Part shown: in pieces, positions 12,101 to 27,100 of the stretch | How positions within the stretch are numbered: the first letter of the stretch is position 1 | Layout of the letters: each line of letters opens with the position of its first letter | Notes under the pieces: model-generated | The model's input: only the letters and a program-made list of their open reading frames with translations | What the model was told of the DNA's origin: nothing | The model's database searches: none | Source: Antedon bifida | Taxonomy: Eukaryota > Echinodermata > Crinoidea > Comatulida > Antedonidae | Length of the DNA: 64,000 nucleotides | Assembly (NCBI GenBank): GCA_963402885.1 | Contig: OY727102.1 | Coordinates: 11,594,001 to 11,658,000, forward strand | Reading direction: 5' to 3' | Translations under genes and position numbers: made by a program

Positions 12101-15100
12101 TTATGTACATTACTGGAATCACAGCCCATCTGTTGGTTACAATAGGTAATTCAATTATTATAGAGAAATACATTTATAGAAGATTTTTCAGGCTAGCCCA
12201 AAGAGCTATGTAGCTTATTTTCATTTGAGATAGAAATTAAAAAAGCCAAGGAGTTATCAAGCTTGGAGCAAGTGAGTGGCCGAGCGGTTAAGACAGTGGA
12301 ACCGTAATATGTAGCCATAATATCGGCAAGTGTTCAAGGCTCACTCGCTCCATATGGTACTGGTGGTAGAACAAGTCTTCTCGGATAAGGACTATAAACC
12401 ATAGGTCCAGTGTACACATCTAGCTCATGTGTACTTTAAAGAACCTAGTACATCTTTCGAGACGAATAGGGGATTACCCCGGTGTACTAGTCCACACAGC
12501 CACTACTTAAACGTAGGCCTTCTAGTAGGCCTCATAGTTCCGTAATAATCAATTTGTTGATTGTGGAACTTACGACGATGAAGATAATAAGTAATAATCA
12601 GGGATAATAAATATTTAGAAAACCTACCCATAAAGCACCAACAATGTAGCAAATGCTGGCAAGTTGTCGGTGGATGCAAATGATTTGGTGTCAAACAGGT
12701 ACACAATCAGTAGTGTAATTCCAACTGGTATCAGGTAATACAACTAAAGAAAAACATTAAAATCATTAATTTACTTAATGATAATGCACCAATAAAGTTT
12801 CCTTATAAGCATAAACTAATTTTTGAATGACCGCTATGCTTCTTTTTAAAATTACCTCACACTAGAGACCAATTTATACTACGATGGTACATAAAACAAA
12901 TAAATCGAAAAAGTCTTTATCTAAAGCTCTGTCTACACTATCAAACTTTATGTGAAAAAAACATTTGATGTGCCCATATATGGATATGATGACGTTATGG
13001 TTGTAAAAATATTGATATTATTTTTCTTGATTTTTCGTCTGCATTTGATAAGGTGTCTCATAAAAGATTAATTAAGAAACTTAATAACTGTGGCATTGGT
13101 GGAAACACTAATGCATGGATTACAGATTTTCTTTCAAATAGACGCCAAAGGGTTATTTACAGAGGAGAAAAGTCAGAGTGGGTAAATGTTACTTCAGGGG
13201 TACCACAAGGGTCAGTTTTGGGCCCTCTTTTATTTTTGATTTATGTAAGTGATATTGTAAATAATATTTCTTCTTCACTTTTTCAATTTGCTGATGATCA
13301 CACATTATCACGTCCTATTTATAACAATAATGATTGTAAATTGCTTCAAAAGGATTTAGATTTAATTGCTAAATGGGCAAATGTAAACAAACTTCCCTTA
13401 AATCCTGTCAAATGCGCCGTAATGCATGTTACAAGATGTAAAGAGATAGTTAACTGGGATTATACCATAGAATCAGACAATATTCCTAAAGTTACAGAAT
13501 TCAAATTTCTAGGTGTTTATGTAAATAGTTCGTTGTCTTGTCATACACAAGTTAATTATATATGTTGTAAAGCAAGCAGATTGCTTGGTTTCATTTCAAA
13601 ATGTAGTAAAAATATGTCCTGGTTAGCTATGTTGAACTTATACAAAGCTCTATTACTTCCAGTGGTTACCTACTGTTGTTCAATGTGGGCACCATTTGAG
13701 AAATCATATATTAATAGAATAGAAAGTATACAAAGGAAAGCAACAAGGATAATAATGTTTAGAAAGGAAGGTTCCTGGGACACATCTTATTTTCATAGGT
13801 TGAAAGTGCTTGAATTATTATCTATTGATGACTTGTTTAAATTAAATAGACTTTCATTAGGATTTAAGGTGTTGAAAGGTTACTGTCCCCATTCTTTCAA
13901 TGAGTATATTAAAACTAGTGAAAGATGTCCGGGTAGGCTTTTACGTTGGAATTCGAAAGGCAATACTTTTCATAATTCTGTTTTTGTTTCCTTTCCTAGA
14001 CTATGGGAGCAAATACCAAATGACATAAAAGATTCACAAACAATTTCAATATTTAAGGCTGCTCTAACAAAACACTATATTTCATGTTATGTATAATTTA
14101 TTTGTATTTTTCTTGTATATGGTTTTATCTTTAACTGATTGTATTGTATGGAGTGAGTGCAGAATCTGTTTGGGCTTTAGCCTATTCTCATTCCTGGTTA
14201 TTTTTACATTGATGACCGAATAAATATTATTATTATTATTATCACTACCATATTTGGACATATCACTAGCATATTTAGGCACATCACACTTTTTTTGTCA
14301 AACTAGCCCTAGTTTGATAGTGTGTAGACAGAGCTTTAGAACTAGGATAACAATTTATGCTGCCTTTGTCCAAGTCCAATCAAACCAGAAGGCTTATTTG
14401 AAATTATAAAATTATACTCACAAGATCCCAGAAGAAATTGCTGAGGATATACACAATCCTAGGCATGCCACTGACATAATGAAGTCTCTTGGTTCCGCTA
14501 AGGTTTTCACTCACAAGGTACATGATGAAGGTTGCTGGGATCATTGAAAAGGCACAAAGGATCAACATGGATATACCATAATTAATGCCTGCCTCCAGCC
14601 TAAAAGTATCAATATTACATGAATTATTTCAACTATTTGTTGACAAAATTGTATTTTTACAGTATGTGTTGTGTACCTTATTACTACAGTAATTCTGTTA
14701 TGTGTGAATACAGCTATATTCATGTAGTAAAACAAGCTCCAGATTATCAATATTGTGGCACCAAACTATAAAGCTCTGTCTATACTATCAAACTTAATGT
14801 GCCCATATATGAACATGATGATGTCATATTACTACCATATTTGGGCATATTACTACCATATTTGGGCATATCACTTCCATATTGGGCACATCACACTTTC
14901 TTTGTCAAACTAGTTTGATGGTGTAGACAGAGCTTTAGAGTTGGTTGTAAATGACATACAGTAAATCCATATATTTCTGATAAACTGCACTTTAATTATA
15001 ATTCAATAAAAAAAAAAACATGAATAAATATTCTACTCACAGAGCATCGACTGTAACATAAGACTTGGTAAACTGGAGTGGGTGGTTGTATGCAGTTATA

Positions 15101-18100
15101 CCTAGAAAGAAATCAAACAAATTTATACACAGTACAATAAATGCAATGATTACATAAAAAAATTAATTTATTAATTTGAAGAATTAAAATTTGTTTTTGT
15201 ACTACTCTGTCTATACTATCAAAAATGTGCCCATATATGGACATATATAGTCATATTACTATCATATTTAGGCATATCACCACCATATTTGGGCACATCA
15301 CACTTTATTTGCCAAACTAGTTTGATAGTGTAGACAGCTTTAGGTACTACAATACATGAATGTCACATTTGCTACTATACACTCTAGGGATTAAGGTTCT
15401 CTTTTATATTTCAACTTCTTTTTTTGTTTTTACATGAGACATGAATTTGCATCATTTTAAACTAAGTTAGCAAAGAAATATAACACTTTTCATGCTAGTT
15501 GTAAAATAATAATAGTTGATATGGATAAATGTCGTTCAGAATAAGGTTTTTTTTCCGTATATTTTGGTCCTCCCAAATCGACAGGAATAATAGGAATATT
15601 AATTTACCGTATGTAGGAGCAGTACTTCTTGGGAAGCTGGCTCTCAATATAACATTGTTAAGCACATTTAGAGATGTTGGTAATGCATGTAAACCATTGT
15701 TGTCATACCAAGCCTGAAATCAAGATATTATGTATAAAGCTCTGTCTACACTATCAAACTAGTTTGACAAAAATGTGATGTACCCAAATATGGTAGTGAT
15801 ATGACATCATCATGTCCATATATGGGCACATCACATTTTTGTTTTTACATAAAGTTTGATAGTGTAGACAGAGCTTAAGTTGGTAAAGTAGTAACAAATC
15901 AAATCATCTAGACAACATAATGAGAATAATAAGAGTAGAATGTCCACATAGTATTATATTAAATTCAAGTAGTAGTAGTAGTATTAGTAGACAGAACACA
16001 ACATTCAATTACTACATACAAAATAATAGATAACATTAATACTAGGAAGCTTTCTAGTTGTGACAACCGAGAATTGAAGACCAACCTAGGTCTGGTCAAT
16101 CGGTGTGTCATTGGTCACCTAGACCTATATGACCATCAAACCTGTGTCTTGGTGAGGAGTGGGGACACATGTCCCAATATTCCTGGATGCGTACAATGAT
16201 CTGACATGACATAGTTTGGTCATTGGTCAACTCAAACCAAAAGCTCCCTAATATTTAAAACAAACTATTGCTCATACCCTGGCTACATTCTCCATTCCAT
16301 TCGTGGTCTTTTTGATGTCATCAAAAGTAACACCAATATACCTATAAAAAAACAAATTACAACATCATTTTTTTCTTCAGATATATATATTTATACATAT
16401 ATTTCTATAAAATGATTATAGCTCAATTAAAGATATATTGGTATTATATGCCATTTTAATGTCACATAATAGTTATTCACTTTGACCAAAAACTGGATCA
16501 AAAAAAAAAAAATTTTCCTGAAAAAAATGTAATTTAAAGCAAAAAATACCTAAATTAAATTAACCATTTCTTTTGTCTTTTTATAAGTGAAATAATTATT
16601 TTTTGTTATTTCTTTTTTTAAAAGTGAATAACTTTATTAAAACTGCAAAATGGCCTATTCAAAGTCTGATTTTATCAATTCTTATTTTTCAGGTTTTTTG
16701 GGGACAATACATCTTTAAGTTAAAGTGAAGTCCACAATACCAATTACTGTTTGAACCAACAGCGTTAGTTTTCTGAATTATTTAACAGTATTAAGGGTAA
16801 TCATATTGTTTAAACTACTGTACCTCCTTTCAACAAAATCTCCAGATGTTCGTAACAGATACTCATTAATATCCTGTTTAAAACTCAAGTCTTGTAAATA
16901 AGTTGTCGTGTTTGTTTCCCACGATGGGGGCATCGCTCCACCTGCTCCGTTAGGACATATGGAATGCCCATCACTGCACGAACATGGCGGTGCATCTCGG
17001 TCTTGTTGCTGGGCGGAGAATTTATTTTCTGTTTCACTTGCTAATTCAGGTGGTTGGCCAATGATACATGGGTACTCGCTCCTAAAAGATACATCATATT
17101 TACAATCAAATAATATTCTTATCATATTATTCTTTTTATTGCTGAAAAGTGTCAGACAGACATTTCTATAGAAGAATTATGAATGAATGTGATAATAATA
17201 ATGTTGAGTGAATACGATCAAAGCATATTGATCGAAACGTCGAAAAAATAAACAGTTCCTTTAAGATATACGTGGTGTACCGCAAACTTTATATCAACAT
17301 TTGATTTCGCCATACAAACCTTCAATCAACATAATAACCTTTTTACATATGAGAAATTAATAAACTATAATTAAAAACTCACAAACTTAATAAAAACACA
17401 TGGAAAATTAGCTTAGTATACCTTGTCTGAAAGTAATTTTACTATAAGGTAGGATAAGGCAGAAATAAAAAAAAATGATTACGTGTCAATATCGTCAGTC
17501 ATGCAACTAGTTCCGATGCCTGGCTTGTAAACAAGACTGTCAGTCATGCTGTTTACAAATGGATCATCAAGGTCACCGTTACTATAAAATAAATACAATG
17601 ATTGAAAATTAAAGAAAAATTATGTAAACATATATAATGGTATTTTATTGAACAAGACAAATTGCGTACAAAAAATCTGATTTTGTTTTTTTAACTTTCG
17701 TAAGAATTAGTGACAATCTTAATCTGCAAAAGTAAATGTTATAAGTTTAGAATTTCACAATGAAAAGTGTTAAATATGTATTACATATAATATTTATAAT
17801 AATATTTATATATCATTACATAGTTAATATTGTTTTTTTATATACTGTATCATTGCTACCTAAACTGAAATGTATATAAACATGTTATAATACAAGGAAC
17901 TTATTTTAAAATCTCACCTAAAGAAGAGGTAATTGGGTGATTCAAACATAGCTGGGTCAAGCCTCAATGACGGGAAAGTTCTTGTTGGTCGGATATCCTT
18001 GATGAGCAGAGCAACTGCGATCAACAGAGCCGGGAAGATGATACTCCAGAAGAATGCTTTAATGTCACGCCTGGCGCTATTAAATCGCTTGTAGAGGACA

Positions 18101-21100
18101 GCTTGGAACTGGTGAAGAACTAAGAGTATTCCCGTAATGCGAATAGCGTCATCAACGTCAACGAATGTTGATTTTGTTGGTGTGGTCAATGTCGTGTTTG
18201 AAGCTAAAGTGTTAGTGTGTCAAACATAAAGATACCAGTGACAAAACATACATTCAGAAGTGATTTAGTGACATAAATTATACAAATAAGGAAGGATAAA
18301 CTTAAAAATAAAAAATAATCAGTGCTGCGTACTAAAGGCTAGTTCCACTCTCTATGCGCCTATGCTAACACACCCAATTTGAATTATCACAAGTGACGAC
18401 TCTTTGACAAAATTTGTACATCAAATCTCTTGCATTAGCGTAGACGCATAGCTAGTGGGAACCATGTTAAATTGTTATGGGCTGTATACTTGCTATTCAA
18501 TGCATAATTGAGTAGCGTTAACTGTTAGAAATTGTTTAATTGGGAATAAGATTTTGTACGGGCCATATATACTTTCCATAATGAAAATATTGCTTAAAAG
18601 GTTTGCAATAGCAAAGTCAGAAAAGAAAATATATTAATGTTGAGATATCTTAAACTTGTTTGTTATGTTACATACATTACCCCAGAAGAACATTAACAAC
18701 CAATCGAGACACTCAACTTGATCTTATTTCAAATTTTGAAACACATAGTGCTACCGCAAAGCTGACTTTACTACTAGTCTTGTGGAAACATAATTATGTA
18801 GCATTATGTATTAAATCATTGTCCTGATGCACTGTGAGCTTTATACCAAGTTGTAACCTAAGATCTATTTATTAAATGTTTTCATACAAGCATTTCTGAA
18901 CCTTGCAAAGTCTCGGGATGAAGTATAGTTGGAGAGCTATTATTATGCATGAACTGTGATTGGTCAGTTAATTACCAGGGCAAGTATACATGCACAGGTA
19001 GCATCTCAAAACAAAAAAAAGGCCTCACACTGGTGTGTTTTATTATCGAGATTTCACAATTGTCCCACAAAATTGCCTACATACTACGCAAACCTGGTTA
19101 CAACTTGTTAATACAAGTTGTTGCTTTTTGCAGACGTGAAAAGGGTTTTAGAAACATAAGAGGCATGAATGTTTGAGAGAAAAACAAAAGAAATTATCTT
19201 GATGGCAACCGATATTTTTTGCTAAATTAATCCCACAATGCATCATTCCTTGAAACATGCAGTCGCTACTAAAGTAAAAGTGTTTCCAAATAAAAGCAGA
19301 GCATTCTCATTAGATTACACATATAGTACAGTTACAATAAATGTACAATAACCACACATGCAGACATGTTCATGCATATTAAAATACAAAACAGACAAAA
19401 ACATTGGAACTAACCAGTTAGTCAACAAACACCAATGTGTGTATTGTATGCAGTTATAAAAAGTATAATAATAATATATACAATGTTAGTGTATTAAAAT
19501 ATATGGATATGTGCGAGTGTGAATGTGTGTAACAAAAATATGGTATATTGTAGTTAACTATGTTTTATGACTGTTGTTGTAAACATGGTACAATAATCGG
19601 GTATTTTATAATAATAAACAAGAAGTAACATTTAAAATTACAAATCATTAATTTATCCAACATGACAATAAGGATTACATAATGCTATATCAAATATCAT
19701 TTAGTTACAATATTTACAATTATTAATATCAAACATAAGAAGCAAACAATACATTTCAATATTTATAAAAGCTAGGTACAGTATTATTTATTTAATTTAT
19801 TTAATATTTATTTTAATTTTATTTTATTCATACACTTCTTTGTCATTAGGGCATACGTAGCAAAGGTTAATCATCCAAAAGTAGCAAAGTTTATTAACAT
19901 TTCTAAAATTGAGATTTTATTAACAACTTAAAAGTTACGTACGCACTGAGCCCAATTCCAAACAAAAAATCGTGAAAATGGGTGTATTTTTAATAGAATC
20001 TCATTCTTTAATCCGTATGACACTTGTGTGTGTAAGATTTGGGAAACATAAAGTATCCCAAAATTATTCTTCTGCCAACAAACTGAACTGTTCTCAGTGT
20101 GAACGTAGCTTAAGCCTTACTTTTCAAGCTTTAGTTTTAATAAAATAAACAGATTTATTACCTCTGAATGATACGTCACTATTGTCACTGTATTCATGGT
20201 TAAATGCCCAGTTGTCCTTTGGTTTTTCTTCCTCCTGAGCAGGTTTTTTCTTTTTCGGTTTTGGAGATTTTATTTTTTCTTCATCTCTGGTTCCACATAT
20301 CTTAAAAAAGACCTGTAAGAAAACATAGTCACAATATTGATTTTCAGAATATATATGTATTTTTATTACAGTATATTATTAACTGTGTATTGTTATCTAA
20401 ATTCAATGTTATCAAAGTTAAACCTAAAGCTCTGTCTACACTATCAAAAAAATGTGATGTTCCCGTATATGGACATGATGATGTTTACCATATTTAAGCA
20501 TATCACTAATATGTTCAAACCTCATCAAGTGTTGCATTTGAAATACCGTAGCTGGTTACATGTAGGTTCTCCAACTCTGCATCAAGCACGTTGAAAAATG
20601 TCTCAAACTTTTCGGCTTGACCATTTTCAATTGGCAAATTATAAGAAAGTTCCGATGAAATATCCTCACTTAGCTTTGCGCCCTCAATGTAAGATCCAAC
20701 AAACTGGGTGACTGCTTCTGTATCGCATACATCTAATGATAACAGCATTTGTATTGTAAGTTGTTGACAGAATTTATTTTTATTACAGTAGAAGAGAAGT
20801 GGTAGAAGGACATTAAGATCCTTGGTAACCAATCCCAGCGTCTTTGGTTTCAGATGCAAGGATTTTTGAAAAGTAAAAAACAACTTCACTTTGAAATACT
20901 TGTATTATACAGCTTTGCTTAGTAAAGGTATCTTGGTTTGTCTAAAATCAGAAGACAGTAAGAAAAAGTGGAGTTGTGGCTTGTTGGTTATGATGCTTGG
21001 CTGTTTCTAATGACAAATTACAACTCCACTCCCAAAGACTTGTAATAAGACTTTGTTTATGTTTATTTATGTACAGCATCTTGTGTATATGTTTGTCTTG

Positions 21101-24100
21101 TGAACAGGATTGCAACCTTTTAGAATGATAGTGAATGAATTTGCTTATGGTTATCCTTGGCAATTTCCCTAAATATATATAAAAAAAACCCCAAAAAACC
21201 AATTGTTTTACTGAAATGGACAAAATATACTGGTACCTCTGTTAGAGCCAGAGCTTTGTAGAGCAGCAGATGAACGGTTACTAGCTGAAGTTGACTGTTG
21301 GTCTTCTAATGCGGGCTCAATAATATACTCATTTTCAACTTTAGGTTGAGAATCTTCTGCACTGTTCGGCTCAATGTTAAAAGTCGAAAGATTTGTAGGC
21401 GTTACTGCACTACTTGCACGGGTTGTGCTTGGTGTTGACACGTAGCTCGGCGTTTCTTTCACAAGGGTGAGTTTGTAGCCACTTCCGTATTTGTATTTTA
21501 AGAACATCGGTGATCCGCAGCACTTCAGACGGCCATGATCCATGAAGGCAATTCGATCTCCCAAAACATCAGCTTCATCCATAAAATGGGTGCACAGTAT
21601 AATTGTACGTCCTAGGAAAATGTTGATAAATAATATTTGTAAACATTCTAATTATTAAATACAAACTTATTTCCATCTACTAACAGCTAATTTGATTATT
21701 ATTTACAAGATTGTTGCACATACAGTAAAATACCTCTTTTGGGACAGTCCTATTCAGGAGCATCACTGTAAAAATAATTCTCTGTTTAATGGATTGTTAC
21801 TATGTTGGTTTTTAAAAGCACTAGTGGTGGTTTATCATGTGTTTCATTGTTCTTGAGTTGAAGTGTACATTAGGGTATGTGAGGAGTTAAACCAAATTGT
21901 CATGTTATTTATAGGGAGAACAAGGCCCTCCTGCCCCAAAGGAAACAAGAGTAAATCTATGTTTTAACACTATAGGTGAACCCCTCTTTAGGGGGAAAAT
22001 ACTTATTAAGAGGGCACTTCACTGGGTCCTGAACGTATTACATAAGCTATTATTATATAAGTATCCTAATATAAGGGTTTAACTGTATTTCAATGTAATT
22101 AATTAACAATTTGAGACTAACATGCTGGATGGTAGCAAGAATGAAATACAACAAAAAATACCTTCTTTGTACTGGGAAATAAGATCCCATATAGCTCTTC
22201 TCGCATTTGGATCAACTCCACTTGTAGGTTCATCTAGAATGACAACCTTTGAGCCAGCGAAAAATGCAATAGCAACGCACAGTTTGCGTTTCATACCACC
22301 CGACAAATTCTTTGCAAGTTGATTTATCATATCTGTCATCTCCAGTGTTTCTAACATACTAATTGTTAAAGAATTAAACTTTATTACATACAGGTATATA
22401 TAACTATATTTTATTTATTTATTCTGTCTTTATACTGAATGACACTTTCAGTGCTAAAGCATTGATTTCCAAAGTGGTTCAGTAGAGAAACATCAACAAT
22501 ATAACTATAATAAAAACAATTCAAAGACAACTGACAAAGTAATTATTATATTTATTGGAACTATGACAGATTTATTCAATGGAATGATTATGTATAAAAT
22601 ATAAATGCTTACAGTTTGGTTTCTTCTTCTATTCTAGATTCCGACACGCCCTTAAGTATTCCATACATACGGAGATGCTCCTTTACTGTTAAACTGTAAA
22701 ATAGAAAATTCCATACTGAACAATCTGCCATTCTTAGCTCTGTCTACACTATCAAAAAAGTGTGATGTGCCCAAATATAGTAGTGATATGACATCATCAT
22801 GTCTATATATGGGCACATCACATTTTGTTGTCACATAAAGTTTGATAGTATAGACAGAGCTTTAGTTATTGTCATTAAAGTAAGATATATATATGGAATG
22901 CAAGTATATAATTTTATTCTGAATAGGGGTTGGCGGTAGCGTTTCAAATGTCCCCTTAATAGGTGTGGGTGTCTGCATAGGTGTGTTCTAAAGGACAGTT
23001 TCTACTGTAAAACTGTAATATGTACCAAGTTTCTGATCTATTTGTATATATATATATCTATTTGTAAATATTCTTAAACGTTTTTTTTCATAATTGTGAG
23101 ATTACATACTTATCATAAAGAGCATCGTGCTGTGGACAGAATCCGAGATCCCCTCGAATAATCTTGGCATCTTTTTTGATATTGTATTCGCCGACATAAG
23201 CATCTCCAGAAGTGGATGAATAAAATCCAGTCAACATTGACCTGATGTATAAGAAAATATATATAAACAACAATGAATACAATGACATGGTTGCTGGCTG
23301 TGCATTTACCTAAACCACTAAACTAGAATTAACAAGCAACAGCAGTACATAGGCTAAGAGAAATTCCCTTTAAATCTAGACATTCTCCTATCAAGGGAAA
23401 ATATTTTTATTTTATTTTTTTATTTTATTTTACATTCACATCCAACAGCCAAAGGCCAAGACACAATATAATAACAGATATATAATAACAGAAACAACAA
23501 TAACAAGAAGACGAAAACAACAGGCAGAAAGGCTAATAGAAATACCCTTTAAATCTAGACATTCTCCTATCTAGGGAAAATATGTAATACTGACTTTAAG
23601 GAAAATATCTCACTTAAATTAGATTAGTTAAATATATACATAATAGAGAGAAGCAAAGTTGGATTACCAGTAACATATTCACACATGTCGTAATTACTGT
23701 ACTTACATTAAAGTTGTTTTTCCTGCACCATTATGTCCCAAAAGTACGGAAACTTGTCCCTCGTAGAAGTTAAAACTGAAGTTATCGACTGCTAATGTTT
23801 TCTTACGCTTGTACTTCTTAGTAAGATTAACACAGGAAACTCCAAGTGGTAAATGTGTTGGTTCCGGTTCCATATCTGCTTCTATATTAACACAATAATA
23901 CACGAAATAGATTTATTCTAAAGAATTTTGGAAGATCAAAATTCCAATCATATGATTGTAATGCATGTCTAAGTTAACAATAAAGACTTAGTTTAATTTA
24001 AACAAGTCAGTGGGAACAATTATAAATAAAGCTTCATAAACTGTTCTTCGTTCTGTTTGTGAATTTTGTCTATTGATGTTGTACAGTTTTTTTATATAAT

Positions 24101-27100
24101 TATTGACGCGAGTAGAGATAAATAGTTTCTATATATCCATTGAAAAATAAGTATAGTTTCTCAATATCTATTTACCAAATCAAACTAACCATACATACTA
24201 TTATTAAATCAACAAAACACTTGATATTTACGTTCACCTTCTTTGTTTTATAAAAGAAAACAAAAATTATACTGTTTTATGCTATTATTCATTATTATAT
24301 TCATTTATTTTTACCTGATTCTATAGGATTCTTTTTCTTATATTTCTTTGTTCTGGTTGTTGAATTATCTTCGCATGAGCATCCGCACCAATACGACAAC
24401 GTGAGTGGGAAGTACCACGGCTTACCGATACCGTAAGTTCCTGTAAAGAATGATTTATGCAGTAATATTTAGCAAGCCTTGTGGGAAATCATTCTGTTTA
24501 TCAAAGTGACAAAAAAAAAAAATCATACGTAATTGCAGTAAAAAAACCATGTGCCAGCAAAGGTGGAAAAATAGCTTGTCAAAAAATATACACCTCTATT
24601 CAGAGGACACTCCTATTATGGGGACACTTTCCTGTGAAACAAACAAGGGCCAACAATACAGACAATCCCTATTCAGGTGACACCCGTATTAAGACACTTC
24701 ATTAGGCCCCAAAGATGTCCCCTTAAAGGGTTCTACTGTATACAATTAATACAGACAACCTCTATTCAGGGGACACCTGTATTAAGACACTTCATTAGGC
24801 CCCAAAGATGTCCCCTTAAAGGGTTCTACTGTATACAATTAATACAGACAACCTCTATTCAGGGGACACCTGTATTAAGACACTTCATTAGGCCCCAAAG
24901 ATGCCCCCTTAAAGGGTTCTACTGTATACAATTAATACAGACAACCTCTATTCAGGGGACACCTGTATTAAGACACTTCATTAGGCCCCAAAGATGTCCC
25001 CTTAAAGGGTTCTACTGTATACAATTAATACAGACAACCTCTATTCAGGGGACACCTGTATTAAGACACTTCATTAGGCCCCAAAGATGTCCCCTTAAAG
25101 GGTTCTACTGTATACAATTAATACAGACAACCTCTATTCAGGGGACACCTCTATTCAGGGGACACTTCATTAGGCCCCAAAGATGCCCCCTTAAAGGGTT
25201 CTACTGTATACAATTAGAAAAGAACAAATTATATAATCAAAATAAAAATACCTACCAGGAAAAACATTCTTTATGTACCAACCAATGATGAAATAAATGA
25301 GACCATCTACAACCATAATGGCACAGATAACACCAAAGGTTAATTTGGCTCCTTCAAGCGGATTGGTGTCAAAATTACTCCATGTTGCTCCCACGACCTG
25401 CTCTTCGAATCTTGATAATATTTCACATCCGTAGCAAAATGCAGAAGGTGATAACAAACACTGTAATATCAATATTATATTGCATTGAATATTGTGTAAT
25501 TAACACAGAATGTTTATGTTATCAGAAAAAAATAAACATTATGCTTGCCAAAATTTAAAACAGTTTTTTAGCAGGCTCTGTTATCTAGAAATAGTTTTAC
25601 TACCTGTCAATATTTATTAGCAATAACTTATAAATAAATTATATTATTATAGATTATATTTTTTGGAACTAAACTCATCCTACATGTATTTAGTCCAAGT
25701 TACCCATTTTCATTTAAAATTTTGAGTACTATTATTATTATGAAATTATGCCAGATAAAAAAAACAACTTAAGCAGCCCTTTTCTTTGGAAAGAACACAC
25801 TCCTAAACTGCCATTGAGGAGTGTGATTTACAACACACTTAAATTTGGTAAACTTCTACACACCAAAATACAAATGGCACACCTACAGCACCCCTGAATG
25901 TATTGAGGAGTGCAATTTGTAGCACACCTATAATTTTAAAAAGACAAGGCCTGCTTAAGATTCTAAAAATCTGTCTACACGATCAAACTTTATGTGACAC
26001 TACCATATTTGGGAATATCACTACCATATTTGGGAATATCACTACCATATTTAGGCACATTACACTTTTTTTGTCAAACTAGTTTGATAGTGTAGACAGA
26101 GCTTAAAGCAACTTGCATGAATACAGTATAATATGCTTACTAGTGCAATTTCCATCCATAATTCCAATTCTGATTCTAATAGGTACAATATGAATACTGG
26201 CAGGAACGATATACTGTAAACCAAAGCGCCAACGAGAGATGCAATGTTTGGACGCTGACACATTGAGCCGACCATGTAGCTAAAAATAGAATACAATATA
26301 AATGAGTTAATAAAATGTTAGATTGAGTCAGTCACTGTTGATATTATTGTAATAGAAGAGTGGACTTAAGCGCATTTATGAGGTAAGGTAAGACTACCAC
26401 AGGTTAAAAAAAATAAAAATCCTACAGACAAGTGGCCATACACTATTCACAAAAGCAAAGGAAAACACTTACACATTCTCCTATACCTATGTGAATACCA
26501 CTTAGTGGAAACTTTTATGTGAAATACTTTATACCATTTAAGTGAAATACTTAAATACTAGGGAACTTTAGATTAAATTTAAGATTTGCTCAATCAAGAC
26601 CAGTGACATAATGCTTACAATTTATAACATATCTTCATTTTTATTTATAAAGGTTTATTCCTGTTTAACATCTTTTAGATTTATTATACTGTTTAATAAT
26701 GGATATAGTAATTATCTGTTTTTAATTTAAAGTCATATTTAGAAATCTGTGAAAAAAGCAAGTCTTCAATGTGAAGCTGATGCTGAAATCAAAAACATAA
26801 AAAGGAACATATAATACTAATATTCATAAATATAATTACCTTAACATTATGATAGAAAACACAAAGCATTCAAGAAAAACAAAGATAACCAGTACATCAC
26901 TCCTTGACAGTATCTCTCCATATCTCAAAATGACTGCAATTGCTATTGCCAGTAGAGTAAGCAAGAAGAAGTTGACGATAAACCAAGAAATGGCGTTTAT
27001 CTTGCTCTTCAAACCCATTATCATCATAGCCTATTGACAGAAAGAAAACATGGTTAAGAAATTACATATAACAAATGCTTGGATTGGACGTAAGCACAAC

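Noticed and set aside
12268-12345. Possible tRNA gene (GGCCGAGCGGTTAAG ... GTTCAAGGCTC)
   Set aside because: It is followed by a conserved SINE body and repeated in other introns; no clean acceptor stem.
13053-14096. Host gene encoding a reverse transcriptase-like protein
   Set aside because: It begins in mid-domain, ends in a LINE-type tail and splits a MITE, so it is a truncated retrotransposon.
16908-17171. + strand open frame of 87 codons
   Set aside because: Antisense to ABCA exon 16824-17081, whose - strand reading joins neighbours in phase.
24677-25288. 203-residue repetitive open frame on the + strand
   Set aside because: It is the 93-bp tandem repeat read in a frame that stays open because 93 is divisible by 3. 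It lies antisense in an ABCA intron and runs into exon 25256-25460.
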